A DNA stretch of 64,000 nucleotides from Cyclina sinensis (Eukaryota > Mollusca > Bivalvia > Venerida > Veneridae). Of the stretch, positions 1-11,355 are shown one piece after another. The stretch lies in the NCBI GenBank assembly GCA_012932295.1, contig JAAONU010000009.1, positions 5,940,203 to 6,004,202 on the forward strand, read 5' to 3'. Position numbers and translations under genes: made by a program. The notes beneath the pieces are model-generated. The model was not told where the DNA came from, made no database searches, and saw only the letters and a program-made list of their open reading frames with translations. Numbering within the stretch: position 1 is the stretch's first letter; each line of letters opens with the position of its first letter.

Positions 1-1285
1 AAATAGGTAAAGGACATATAATAGTGTTACCTTTAGATGTATAGGTACTTTGTTCAGTTACTGACTGCAAAAAAATATTGGCACAAATGAACTAGGTAGC
101 ATCAAGCTAAACCATGACTGTAACCATTGCCATGCTTAGGGGGGCATTCGTGTCTATGACACATTTCTTGTTTTTCCCCTATTTTAATCAATATCTTTTA
201 TTGCAATACCTACCCGCGCCATCTACTGGCAAATAACCTGTTGATTACGATATTTTGTTACATAACAACCATAAGTAATCTTTGTCAAAACCTTTTCCTT
301 GATCCAAAGATTCCAACGCCGTCCGTGCTTTTGGAGACAGAAGAACATGTTTGTAATTTCCTTAGATGTATAGCATGAACTTGTATGTCGTCTTTTTTTC
401 TAATTTTTATATAACACTTGGTGGTAAGGAAATACTCGGATAGCGATACTTTCATTTTATCTTTTGGAAAAGAAAGGATCTAAACACAACTGACAAAAAT
501 TTCTAAATGATAAAACGAAACAGATCATAATTCTTAGATAGGAAATGTCTTTCTGGTTTCTTGATAGAAGACTTAAACGTAACTGGCGGGTTAGCGTTGG
601 GTTATTCTTATTTCAAAAGGGGGCAGTGTAACTAGGGTCATATTTCATCATAATCCATTTTCCGTTTACAACTCAAATTTCACTTGCAAAAATGTACATA
701 TCTGTTTAAAACTAGGATTGAATTTATTGTTAAATGTTATTATGAAAATATTAATAAATTAAGTCACGATATATATACGTTTTAAATTGTTGTGAATTAT
801 CTGAAGCAAAATAGGTATGCAGTTTCAAGAATCTGAAACAGATTTTGCAATCAACAATTCAGTAATCTTGTAGTTTATTCACTTAACAAAATATAACGTT
901 AAAGCAATACTTTATCAGTGTTTTCTTTTTTACATAATAAAGAACTGGAAAACCTTGTCTGTTTCCCGTGGTAGCATATAAAGCGAAAAATGAAGAAATT
1001 ACAATTTAAATAAGTACTGCATTTTTAAAATTGTTAATATTGTTCATAAGTGACATCTTTATCGCACACATTTATTTAAGATTCTGATTTATAAACTTCA
1101 CTCTACACTTAACTAAGAAATAGATGAAATTCCAATCGTAAACACTATGGCGTTTGAAATTATTACATGAAACTTTGTCCTGAATATGTACAATGCATAT
1201 TGTTAAAATAAAGCATACTCTTCTAAAAGCTTACCGATGATGTATAAATTTCTATAGCTAAAATAATTTATATGGAAATGCTTCT
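1..1285. other. AT-rich non-coding stretch, diverged copy of 33.5-34.0 kb
   Basis: No open frame or splice-bounded exon is convincing here. Positions about 150-660 line up, with many substitutions and gaps, with about 33500-34030: both hold a GATAACCTGTTG-like word, a GTTACATAAC word, an ACTGGyGkGTTrkC word and a GTGTAACTwGG word in the same order and at similar spacing. This looks like an old copy of the module repeated at 33-57 kb. Confidence 0.5.
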
Positions 1286-1286
1286 T

Positions 1287-1319
1287 CACACACAACACAC
1301 ACACACACGCACACACATA
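1287..1319. repeat. (CA)n microsatellite
   Basis: Imperfect CA dinucleotide run with single interruptions (AA, CG, AT). Confidence 0.9.
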
Positions 1320-1329
1320 CTTGTAAGCA

Positions 1330-2430
1330 CTGCCAATAGAGGACACTTGTCATTCCACATCCAACAGAGGACTTTTTTATTTGTGGGTTTTTTATCTTCA
1401 TATTAACAGATTAACATCATATATATGTCTTGAATCTGAAAGTAACATTTTTAGTTAAAATTTCATTCAGATATTTTTTTGTCAAATGACCTCCAAGTAA
1501 GGACATTTCACACTGCTGTGTAGCACATCCAACTGAGGACAATTCGAATTACACCTCCAAGTAAGGACATTGACACACTTGCGCACAGAAAAGCCAAATG
1601 GGGACAATTTGAAATGCACATCCAAGTAAAGACATTATCACACTTGTGCACATCACATTCAAATGGAGTCAATTTGAATTACACCTCCAACTAAGGACAT
1701 TGACACACTTGTGCGCAGCACATCCAAATGCAGACGATACTTATTGCACCTCCAACTAATTATAATGACACACTAAAATGACCCCCAAGTAAGAACATTT
1801 CACATTGGTGTTCAGCACATCCAAATAGGGACAATTCAAATTACACCTCAAATTAAGGAAATTGAATCACTTGTGCACAACACATCCAAATGCAGACAAT
1901 TTGAATTGCACAACCAAGTTAGGACATAAGTGTATAACAATCATCACAACTACCATCATCATAGGTCAGGTCCCAGACGGGCAGAACTGGGAGCACTTGC
2001 CACCCCCACCTTGCCCCCCAAAATACACATTTTTTGGGCTAAATTCAGGCTCCATATTAACAGATTGACATCATTTATATGGGTATCAACCTAAAAATGA
2101 TAATCTTTTAAATGTATGTCATATATTTTTTGTCAAATGATTTTCAAATAAGGACATTTCGAACTGATGTCAGCACATCCAAATGCCGACAGTCTGAATT
2201 GCTTCCCTAAGTAAAGACATTGACACACTGGTGCAACACAGCCAAATGAGGACAATTCAAATTGCACATCCAAGTAAGGACATAAGTGTAATCCTTAAAC
2301 ATTATCACAACCATTATCACAGTTCCGGTTTTAGAGGGGGGGAATGGCACAGGGAGCATGTTCCCTTGGCCCAGAAAAGCACATTTCAGGCTAAATTTAA
2401 GTTCCGTCCCTATTGTCTACCATGTGTTCA
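1330..2430. repeat. ~64-bp degenerate minisatellite, two blocks
   Basis: Diverged tandem units of about 60-65 bp, each with the half-motifs ACCTCCAAGTAAGGACA and ACATCCAAATGAGGACA, fill about 1490-1935 and 2140-2290. The flanks 1395-1500 and 2055-2165 resemble each other, as do 1950-2050 and 2300-2410, so a higher-order unit of about 650 bp was also duplicated. The short ORFs on the plus strand are by-products of the repeat. Confidence 0.8.
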
Positions 2431-3099
2431 CTGCCTTCATTATCCTGAAGCAGTGCCTGCATCATCACCTACATCACCATCAATGACATAATCATCAATA
2501 TATATAGTGATCATGATGGGGTGAATTTCAATATCAACAAGGCTGTCTGAAGGACAGCTAAATCCCTTTCTGTGAATTCGGACATGAATGTGTACTTCTT
2601 GACCTTTAACCAACCATGACCTTGATGTTCTGCCATGCATATCATAAGCACATAGTCTCGTGAATTATTTGAAAATCTTCCATAAAGTAAAAAAGTTATG
2701 GAGAACATTTAACCTTGACCTTGTGGGTAGCAACCTGGATGTTGGGTTCTGTACATTGTGTCATACTGGTGGTCACTTGTGCAAAGTAATTAAAAAACTT
2801 TTCATAAGCCAAGTTAGTAAGATATAGAGCAGACGTGAAATGTCGATATTTGACCGTTTATTCCAATCCATAATTCCATTGCTGTGAACTTGTTTTATAA
2901 AAAAAAAATTGTTGTTGTTGTTTTTTTGTTGGTACCAGTTTCCCAGATGACTAACTTCCCCTAAAAAGATTAGTCCTTTAGATAGGGGGAAAGTGCAAAA
3001 TGTCCCATTCCAGAAACACTCCTGGTTCTTTTTCATGCCTGATGTATAGTTCAATACATGGGACCCTGGTTTTAAACTGTTAGTAAGGTTAAATATTTC

Positions 3100-3245
3100 C
3101 TGGGAAGAACCAATACTTAGCCTCTAGAGCGGTGGAAAATGCTGGATAACCTTTCTGAAATTGCCAGTGCCACAACCAAGATTCGATCTGGGAACCTCCT
3201 GATTGGTAGTCAAGGGTTTTACTCACTAAACCACCACTCCACCAC
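3100..3245 (-). repeat. tRNA-derived SINE, minus orientation
   Basis: Read on the minus strand, a tRNA-like head starts near 3243. It has a box-A-like TGGTTTAGTGAGTA and a box-B-like CAGATCGAATCTTGG, followed by a non-tRNA body ending near TTCCCAGGAA. The stems are too mismatched for a working tRNA. The overlapping short ORFs on both strands come from the SINE. Confidence 0.6.
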
Positions 3246-4870
3246 TGTTGGTTTCTGCATGCAACATTCAAGCAAGGAGTTACTTGAGTGCATGACCATC
3301 AGTAGATTGACGGACAGTTCTGTTCTGTGGGATTTTTTGTTCTTTTCAGAGAAAATCATGGGTAAAAAGAATCAGTACTCAAACCCAAGTGATTATTAAA
3401 CCCATGACCTAAAGGAATACTGACAAACACATGATAAGAACACCGCCCCTGGAAATTTAGTATACAAACATCAACACAGTACGTCTTGTAATAACTCGTG
3501 TCGTTTCCAGTACAATCACAAATGTCAACCTTTGACCTCAAAGTGTTACCTTGACCTTTGAGGAAGGGGTCTGGGTGTTTTGCATAATATATCGTCTTAT
3601 TATGGTAAAAATTTGTGCCAAGTTATTTCAGAATCCCTTGATGAATGGCTAAGTTATGGACCTGACACGAAGTAGCCGCATGAACAGATGAACGTCCTAA
3701 ATTTTTTAATACTCAGGTAGTTACCCAGTATTGTTCTCCCCATTTCTTTCAGCCACATAACAGATTTTAGCCACATAAAAACCTTACTGAATGAGTAGCA
3801 TCAAGGAAATTTACTATTACCAATTGTTCGCATAGCACACTTAAGTATCTATTTGTGTGTATGGACAGAGAGCCAGAGCCCATTCCTATATCACCCTTTT
3901 TTTTCTTCAAAAAGGTGGGGGACAATAAAATGAAATGACTCCTGTGTATCAACAGAAAAACATTTGTGCAGTTTTTATCACTGAAAAGAAGTACATTAAG
4001 GGAGATAGTCTGAAAATTATTTAAGACAGAGTTATGGTTCTCTAGCAGTGCACTTCCTCTCTGTTATCTATTAATATTTCAAGTTTCACTTGAATCTGTC
4101 TTATACTTGCAGAGTAATTCTCTGTAAAAGGAAAATTCAGACCATGTTAACCTTTGACCTCTAAGTGTGACCTTGGTGGTAGGGGTCAGGGTGTTGCACA
4201 TGACATGTTGTCTTATGGTGAATATTTGTGCAAACTTATTTCAAAATCCTTCTATGAATGGAAAAGTTGCGACAAGACATAAAACAGACCAAAGTCAGAC
4301 CAAAACTTTTGAGAGTTAGGAACCATATAAGCATGTAGTTTTCATATTTACTGAGCAATTTAAATGAAAATAAATCCAAGGAACACCAAAGATAAAAAAG
4401 TCATATATTGTTTGAAATATTTTTATCAAATACCTTTTATTTTGTTCAGATAAAAAAAAACTATCCATATGCAAATCTGCATTTTCAAAATCAATCTGTT
4501 TATCTCAATCTGAATCAAATGCAGATCAAACATAAATGCCAACAAAGCAGCCTGAAGGACAGCTAAATCCCTTTCCGCAGCAGACATGAATGTGCACTTC
4601 TTGACCTTTAACCAACCATGAGCTTGATGTTGTGCAATGCACATGGCCTCATTGTGGCGATTATTTGTACAAAGTAATTAAAAAAACTTTATGTAAGCCA
4701 AGTAAGTAAGTTATAGAGAAGACATGAAATGTGGATATTTGCACTTTAACTGTGACCTTGACCTTGTGGTTAGCACCCCAAATAACTGCACTCTGCACAT
4801 TGTCTCATAATGATGATCACTTGTGCCAAGTTATTTCAAAAAATTTCAGCATATAAAAGTATGTAGCAGA

Positions 4871-5156
4871 TTGTTTGTTTTGGGGTTTAACGCCGATTTC
4901 AACATTTGTTATATCTCGGCCGTCAGTCCACTTAACCGGTTTTCCTGGATAACTAACCAGTAATTGCCAATTTCTCTGCAAGTGACTGACTACTGTTCCC
5001 ACATGATCTACTCTGAATCAGCGGTGAGAGACAAATGAACATAAGACACAATGTCTGAGAACAATTGTCACGGAGAAATTTTGCCCTGTCCAGGGGTCGA
5101 ACCAACGACCGATGGATTACTAATCCAGTGCTCTACCTATTGAGCTAAGCGGGCGG
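4871..5156 (-). repeat. tRNA-headed SINE with 5-bp target duplication
   Basis: On the minus strand the head (about 5156 to 5085) has a perfect box A (TAGCTCAATAGG), an anticodon arm with loop TTAGTAA (AGT, tRNA-Thr-like) and box B GGTTCGACCCC. The body ends with a CGGCGTTAAACCCC-AAAACAAACAA tail, a tail type common in molluscan SINEs. GCAGA flanks both sides (4866-4870 and 5157-5161) and the host repeat resumes after it, so this is a clean insertion. The T-arm and acceptor stem are mismatched, so it is not a functional tRNA gene. Confidence 0.8.
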
Positions 5157-5280
5157 GCAGACGCGAAATGTAGACTTTTTATCACTTGAGCTTTAAGTGT
5201 GACCTTGACCTTGTGGGAAGCAACCCAATAATTGCACTCTGCACATCGTCTCATTGATCACTTGTGCCAAGTTATTTCAA

Positions 5281-6271
5281 CAAGAGGGTCCATGGGACCC
5301 TGGGTTGCTCACCTGCCAACAACTGCTCAACGGTTGCCAGAGTCAGTGGATGCAAATACAATTGCTAATTGACTCAAAGGGTGCAGGCAATTATTAGGAT
5401 CTTATAGTAACTCAAGTATTGTACAAGTCTGATTAAATTCAAATAAAAAATGAAGCTGCTATTGTGCAGACAAGGTCTAAATAGTTAATTTTGGCACTTT
5501 CAGGGGCCATAACTCTGAAACCAATAATGCAATAAGGCAATTTGATGAAAGGAACTAAGATCTTATGGTAATGAGAGTGAAGATCAGACCAAAATTAAGA
5601 CCACTAGAGTGCAGAAAAGCTTTTATCATAACTTGACCTTGTGACCTAAATTTCAAAGTCACATGACCCAGTTTCAAACTTGACCTAGATATCATCGAGA
5701 TAAACATTCTGACAAAGCTTGAAGAAGATCGGAGCAAAATTAAGACTACTACAGTGCGGACAAGCTTTTTCTATAATGTGACCTAGTTTTCAAGGTCACA
5801 TAACCCAGTTTCCAACCTTTTCTGATATCATTGAGATACACATTCTGACCAAGCTTGAAGAAGATGGGACCAAAATTAAGACCGCTAGAGTGCGGACAAG
5901 TTTTTTATAAAATTCGAACTAGTTACCTTGTTTTCAAGGTCACATGACCCAGTTTCGAACTTGATCTAGATATCATTGAGATTAACATTTTGACCAAGTT
6001 TTAAGGAGATCGGAACAAAATTAAGACCGCTAGAGTGCGGACAAGCTTTTTCTATAATTTGACCTAGTGACCGAGTTTTAAGGGTGAGATGACCCAGTTA
6101 TGAACTTGACCTAGATATATTGAGATAAACATTCTGACCAAGTTTAAACAAGATCGCACCAAAATTAAGACTGCTAGAGCGTGGACAACAATTGTGAACC
6201 GACGGAGAGACAGACGACGGACGAAAGGCAATCACAAAAGCTCACCCTGTAACTATGTGACAGGTGAGCTA
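5281..6271 (+). mobile_element. Non-autonomous tandem-repeat element A (HINE/pearl-like), ~0.99 kb
   Basis: It begins AACAAGAGGGTCCATGG and holds four monomers of 136-145 bp (5609-5753, 5754-5889, 5890-6034, 6035-6179). Each starts GTGCGGACAAGCTTTTT or similar and contains a TCAcATGACCCAGTTt-like core. A GACGGAGAGACAGACGACGGACG tract follows. The end is a hairpin: AGCTCACCCTGT (6239-6250) pairs with ACAGGTGAGCT (6260-6270), then AA. GCTCACCTG also lies near the 5' end (about 5308), giving subterminal inverted repeats. The matching empty site is at about 4836-4856, which fixes the borders to within a few A residues. It encodes no protein. Confidence 0.75.
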
Positions 6272-6395
6272 AAAAATTTCCAGCGGTTTAAAAGTTATGG
6301 AGCAGACATGAAAGTGTTACTGACTGACAGACGGATGAACAGACTGAGGCCATTCCCATAATCCCTTCCCCGCTGTGTGGAAGGGGATTAACAAA

Positions 6396-6898
6396 CTACA
6401 CGTGCTTTGACCCTTAAGTCAAGGCCTTCCCCAGCCCATTTTACTCTTGTCAAAATTTATTGATAAGTACACCTTGCCAGAACTGTCATAGAAGAATACA
6501 GGACCTTGAGTGACTGAGTAGTGACTAACGCAAAGTTATTAAAAATGAATTTGTAATCTGCACCTATGATGCCCAGTATGTACCTTATATGGCCTGATAG
6601 AAATGGCAATGTTAAACTATTAAATTTCAGGTTAAACACACAATTTCCCACCAAAAGATCAAATGCAAGCTGCAGTTAAAACTTGATCACTAATTTTCTA
6701 TTTCTGCTTTTCACAGCCATACAACATATAAGTGCACACAGTTAAACCACATAAAATTCACACAGTCACATATCAGCAAATTTATGTCTTTAGTAACAGT
6801 GGATAATCTGCCTGTAGAAATTTATACTGTTTATAAACTGAAGTTGGGAATTACATCTTTAACCATCAGAAAATTCATCCTGGTGTCAGCACATCACA
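6396..6898. other. Non-coding, downstream of the minus-strand terminal exon
   Basis: Plain AT-rich sequence with no repeat I recognise. It would be the 3' UTR and flank of the exon ending at 6899. I did not find a clear polyadenylation signal. Confidence 0.4.
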
Positions 6899-7116
6899 TT
6901 ACTGTTTCCTCTTCAGAGCCAGTTGACTGGATCTAAAAAATCCTTTAACCGTAGTCCATGATCGATTTTTAAGGATAGGATTTTTAGCAATAAAAGTCTC
7001 ACATTCCAATTTGCCAGGAAGAACATTGTGCACAAAACAGCTTTTAAGTCCACTGAAGACAACTTCCTGCTCCTGCTTTGTCCATGGTGTTCTGATTACA
7101 CCCTTTCTTCCTTTAC
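6899..7116 (-). CDS. Terminal exon with a small C-terminal domain, TPWTKQEQ...PGK...RSWTTVK type
   Basis: Minus-strand exon of about 72 codons ending in TAA at 6899-6901. A good acceptor (pyrimidine-rich CTTGCACTTCCAG) lies just before 7116, and the exon starts with two bases that complete a Gly codon (phase 1). The peptide runs from GKGRKGVIRTPWTKQEQEVV, through an invariant-looking VLPGKLECE, to NRSWTTVKGFFRS and a basic LKRKQ end. This pattern (TPW-E/Q, PGK-C, R-W-K) resembles the C-terminal domain of many uncharacterised bivalve and cnidarian proteins, from my memory of the family; its function is unknown. Upstream exons must lie at higher coordinates. The 80-nt exon candidate at 27470-27549 ends in the right phase to join it directly. 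Confidence 0.6.
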
Positions 7117-7309
7117 CTGGAAGTGCAAGCATGAAAAATTAGATAATTACAGGGAAAATCCCATGACATAGATATACAGTCTTTGAAAATTGTGTCACAA
7201 ATATGATAAAGTGCTTTTCTTATATTAACAAATTTTGATAAATAAGTTCTTGTTATGCCAACATTGTACACATAACATTCTTGTCTCTAGCAGCAAGACA
7301 TTGGCATAC

Positions 7310-9440
7310 AGCCAAACCTGTGCAAACAACAACCTGTGAATAAAGACCCACCTGTGAATAAAGACCAATTTTATTTGTCTCACATTGTTTTAAAAAAACA
7401 ATTTTACCTCTGAACAAAGACCATCTGTCTCTAGAGATAACTTTTCACCTTCAACTCAAACCAAGGTTATCATTTTTACCTCAAACAGAAGCCAGTGATA
7501 ATTTTTTCACATCTAACTGAAACCAGTGTTATCATTATTACCTAAAACAGAAGCAAGTAACATTTTGACCTCCAACTGAAGCCAGCTATAGATTTTACCC
7601 CTCTTACTGAAGCCAGTGGTAATATTCTCAACTCTAAAATAAACCAATAACAAGAACTGTCACTGTAAGATGACAATGCAAAGTGGTGCTTTGACCTTTG
7701 ATCTGAGAACCAGTCATTCAGGGGTCAAGGTCAAATAAATATAGGTCAGTAGGAAGGCCTTATCCAAAGAGGGTTGTGACCAAGTATGAAGTAAATCCAC
7801 TCAGTAATAAGGAAGTTATGGCCAATGTTAAAGTTTTTTGACAATTGTATATCTAAGGTGAAGGTCATTCAGAGGTCATGGTCTAATAAATACAGGACAC
7901 TGGGATGCTCTTGTCCAAAGTGGTTCTGTGTTTAAGTATGAAGTATATCCAATCACTTATTTTGAAATTATGGCCAAATAATAGTTTTTGGACCATTGGA
8001 TATTCAGGGGTCAAGGTCAAATAATTACAGGTCAGTGGGGAGGTCTTGTCCAAATGGTTGTGGAGTCCAAGTATGAAGGAAATCCACTTACTAATAAGGA
8101 AGTTATGGCCAATGTTAAAGTTTTGGGATAATTGGATCTTCAAGTAAAAGTCATTCAGGGGTCAAGGTCAAACAAATAAAGGTCAGTGGGAAAACCTTGG
8201 CCAAGGGGGTGATGAGTCCAAGTATGAAGTAAATCCACTTACAAATAAGGAAGTTATGGCCAATGTTTAAGTTTTTGGACAATTTGATCTTAAAGATGAA
8301 GGTCAATCAGGGGCCAAGGTCAAACAATTATAGGTCAGCGTAAAGGCCTTGTCCAAAGGGGTGTTGTGTCCAAGTATGAATTAAATCCACTTACGAATAA
8401 GAAAGTTATTGCCAATGTTAAAGTTTTCGGACGAACTGACGGACAGAAAGTTTAAAAACTATATGCCTCCCTTTGGGGGCATAAAAACAATTTCACCTCT
8501 AAATGAATGCCAGTAGTAACAGTCTCACCTCCAACTTAAGCCACTGATAAAACTTATACTTCCAAGTAAAGCCAGTGGTAAGATTTTCACCTCTAATACA
8601 AACAAGTGATAACATTTTCATCAATACTGAAGCCAGTGGTAACATTTTCATCTCCATCTGAAGCCAGTGATTAAATTAACACCTCCAACTGAAGCCAGTG
8701 GTAACATTTTTACCTCTAACAGAAGCCAGTGATAACAATTTTACCACCCAGAGAAGTCAGTGATAACAATTATACAACCCACAGAAGTCAGTGGTAACAT
8801 TTTTACCTCAAACTGAAGCCAGTGGTAACATTTTTACCTCTAACAGAAACCAGTGATAACAATTATAACACCCATCAAAGTCAGTGATAACATTTTTACC
8901 TCCAACAGTAGCCAGTGATTAAATTAACACCTCCAACAGAAGCCAGTGATTAAATTAACACCTCCAACAGAAGCCAGTGATTAAATTAACACCTCCAACA
9001 GAAGCCAGTGATTAAATTAACACCTCCAACAGAAGCCAGTGATTAAATTAACACCTCCAACAGAAGCCAGTGATTAAATTAACACCTCCGACAGAAGCCA
9101 GTGATTAAATTAACACCTCCAACTGAAGCCAGTGGTAACATTTTTACCTTTAACAGAAACCAGTGATTAAATTAACACCTCCAACTGAAGCCAGTGGTAA
9201 CATTTTTACCTCTAACAGAAACCAGTGATAACATTTTTCCCACCAACAGAAACTAGTGATAACATTTTTATCTCCAAAAGAAGCTGGTGGTAATATTTTT
9301 AGCTCAAACTGTAACCAGATGTAACATTTTCACCTCTAAATGAAAAGCAGGAGTAACTTTTCACCTCTTACTGAAGCCAGTGATAACACTTTTACCTCCA
9401 ACAGAAGCCAGTGATAACAGTTTTCAAAGTCTTAAAAGGG
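7310..9440. repeat. 31-bp minisatellite, interrupted
   Basis: Tandem units of about 31 bp (ACCTCCAACAGAAGCCAGTG plus an ATTAAATTAAC or GTAACATTTTT half). The array is degenerate at 7310-7645 and resumes at 8487-9440. Near-identical units at about 8910-9170 show recent local amplification. A 0.84-kb element splits the array at 7646-8486 with the unit phase kept across it. No coding frame persists through the array. Confidence 0.9.
7646..8486 (+). mobile_element. Non-autonomous tandem-repeat element B inside the 31-bp minisatellite
   Basis: Five monomers of about 150 bp start near 7713, 7864, 7999, 8150 and 8302. Each carries GGGGTCAAGGTCAAA, CCAAGTATGAAGTAAATCC and AAGGAAGTTATGGCCAATG. The 3' end has CGGACGAACTGACGGACAGA and then a hairpin (ATGCCTCC at 8463-8470, GGGGGCAT at 8475-8482). 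The minisatellite reads through on both sides (ACAA before, CAATTTCACC after), so the borders are close to exact. Short minus-strand ORFs inside are monomer by-products. Confidence 0.7.
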
Positions 9441-9635
9441 GAATAACTAATAAAAATGCTTAACAGAGTTATGGGCCTTGATGGAATGACACAGTCTACG
9501 GCCAAGTTTGAACCAAATATCTGCAGCAGAAAGGGAAGAAATAGTGAAAATGAGAAGCTTGCCCTAAAACTTTAACCCAATAGCCACACCGCAAGTACAA
9601 TAGACCTCCTTATTCTTTGAATAGTCGACAAAAAA
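9430..9635 (+). mobile_element. 3' remnant of a TATTC-hairpin element
   Basis: A truncated element ends CCTCCTTATTCTTTGAATAG-TCGAC. The same ending closes the elements at 25.88 kb and 52.91 kb. The hairpin TATTC-TTT-GAATA is at 9611-9623. The body carries the GTTATGGGCCTTGATGG phrase also seen near 25.1 kb. Confidence 0.55.
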
Positions 9636-9739
9636 ATGTTGTAAATATTTATGTACTATGAGGAATCACATTAGCGAAGATGAAGAAAGAGACACACAAG
9701 TAATTACATGTTGCTGATATTAAAGTAAGCAGGTAAAAT

Positions 9740-10868
9740 TTAAAAAATGTTACACATGAAAGTTAACTACAGATTAAAGTATAGAAACCCCAGGTGTGTC
9801 AGGTCCCGTAAAAAACATAACCCTTCCTTTACTATCATCTACACATTAAGATTGTTTATCCCTGAAAGTTTAATCAAAATCTGCCATCCGGTTTATGAGG
9901 AGTTGCATTCACAAATTTATTTCACTTTATGGTATATAGTGAAAAAATCAACAAAGGGCCATAATTCCGTTAAATTTAGTCGCAGCAAAAATTCCTTCCT
10001 TTACTATCATCTACATATTAAGGTTGTTCATTCCTGAAAGTTTAAGCAAAATCTGCCATCCGGTTTATGAGGAGTTGCGTTCACAAATTTATTTGGCTAT
10101 ATGGTACATGTATATAGTGAAAAAATCAACAAAGGGCCATAATTCCTTTAAATCTGGTTGAAGTAAAAATTCCTTCCTTTACTATTATCTACACATTAAG
10201 GTTGTCCCTGAAAGTTTAAGCAAAATCTGCCATCCGGTTTAAGAGGAGTTGCATTCACAAATTTATTTCACTTTATGGTATATAGTGAAAAAAATCAACA
10301 AAGGGCCATAATTCTGTTAAATTTGATCGCACCAAAAATTCCTTTCTTTAATAACATCTATACATTAAGGTTGTTCATTCCTGAAAGTTTAAGCAAAATC
10401 TGCCATCTGGTTTATGAGGAGTTGCGTTCACAAATTTATTTGGCTTTATGGTATATAGTGAAAAAAATCAACAAAGGGCCATAATTCCGTTAAATTTGGT
10501 CGAAGCAAAAATTCCTTCCATTACTATCATCTACACATTAAGGTTGTTCATCCCTGAAAGTTTAAGCAAAATCTGAAAGATTTAAGAGGAGTTGCGTTCA
10601 CAAAATTTCAGGACGTATGTACAGACGTACAATCAACAAAGGGCCATATTTCCATTAAATTTGGTCGAAGCAAAAATTCCTTCCTTTACTATCATCTACA
10701 CATTAAGGTTGTTCAACCCTGAAAGTTTAAGCAAAATCTACCATCCGGTTTAAGAGGAGTTGCGTTCACAAAATTTCGGGATGTACCTACAGATGTACGG
10801 TCGTATTATCGTACGGACTGACGGACAAGTGCAACGCTATATGCTCCCCCTTTGTGGTGGCATAAAAA
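9740..10868 (+). mobile_element. Non-autonomous tandem-repeat element C
   Basis: Six monomers with a very regular 173-bp period (CTGAAAGTTTA at 9862, 10034, 10208, 10381, 10554 and 10719). Each contains AAATCTGCCATCCGGTTTA, GAGGAGTTGCRTTCACAAA and CAACAAAGGGCCATAATTCC. The end has TACGGACTGACGGACAAGTG and a hairpin (ATGCTCCCCC at 10841-10850, GGTGGCAT at 10856-10863), close to that of element B. Plus-strand ORFs here repeat the same peptide and are not genes. The 5' limit is approximate. Confidence 0.7.
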
Positions 10869-11355
10869 CAAATTAGGTAATGGAATATTAATTGATCCCA
10901 TTCTATTGATCATATAGAGAAATACTGAGTTATGAATTTTTCCCATGAAAAAAATTGAGAATTGTTATATTTTGTACCAGTTGTGAAATTTACGACAAAA
11001 CGAATAAAATTGTATTAATCAATATTGCTTGTTTATTTTCTCAAGACAAACATAAAATCATAAAATAAGTCAGAATTATGACAATAATGAAACTAAACAG
11101 TTTTTGTTATCGTATTGAACATCAAACTGGCAAATAAATTTTACCAACCTAAAAGTGTTTAAAAGCAAACTTTTTTCAAAGCAAAGTCACTATTTTACAA
11201 TGTTGATTTTTCCTCATTTTTATGCTGCCAGAACACCCTGAACTTAAAAAAATTTTTAAGTCAAATATCAGTCATTTTCGCAACACCTAAATGTAATTCA
11301 AAAATCTTGATTCGATTGTTAATGTCGTCAGAATTGTTCACACCAAAGAGATAGT
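10869..11355. other. AT-rich flank 3' of the transposase-like pseudogene
   Basis: No ORF and no clear terminal inverted repeat matching the other side of the pseudogene were seen. Confidence 0.35.

Larger units (their letters stand above)
2540..6395. mobile_element. Composite old tandem-repeat element with nested insertions
   Basis: Diverged monomers recur at about 2545-2860, 3520-3690, 4140-4290, 4545-4865, 5160-5280 and 6272-6350. They share CTTGACCTTTAACC, TGTGACCTTGACCTTG, a CTGCACATTGTCTCA-like word and ACTTGTGCCAAGTTATTTCA. The 3' end at 6320-6391 has a GACTGACAGACGGATGAACAGAC tract and a hairpin (AATCCCTTCCCC at 6360-6371 pairing with GGAAGGGGATT at 6379-6389). Two SINEs and a second tandem-repeat element are inserted within it. 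No transposase is present, so it is non-autonomous. Its 5' limit is uncertain, and two or more elements may be merged here. Confidence 0.55.

Noticed and set aside
3089..3399. ORFs on both strands over 3.1-3.4 kb
   Set aside because: The overlap coincides with a tRNA-derived SINE; there is no splice context or family resemblance.
5085..5156. tRNA-Thr(AGT)-like sequence on the minus strand
   Set aside because: Box A and box B are good, but the T-arm and acceptor stems are mismatched and it is fused to a SINE body with a target duplication. It is a SINE head, not a tRNA gene.
6239..6272. Classical Helitron 3' end (hairpin then CTRR)
   Set aside because: The CTAA is part of the stem rather than 10-12 nt after it, and no TC 5' start was found. 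A Helentron/HINE-like reading fits better.
7310..9440. CRISPR-like regular repeats
   Set aside because: The 31-bp units are contiguous with no unique spacers; it is a minisatellite in a eukaryotic genome.
9747..10484. Plus-strand ORFs with repeated NPSFTIIYTLRLFIPESL-type peptides
   Set aside because: By-products of the 173-bp monomers of element C.
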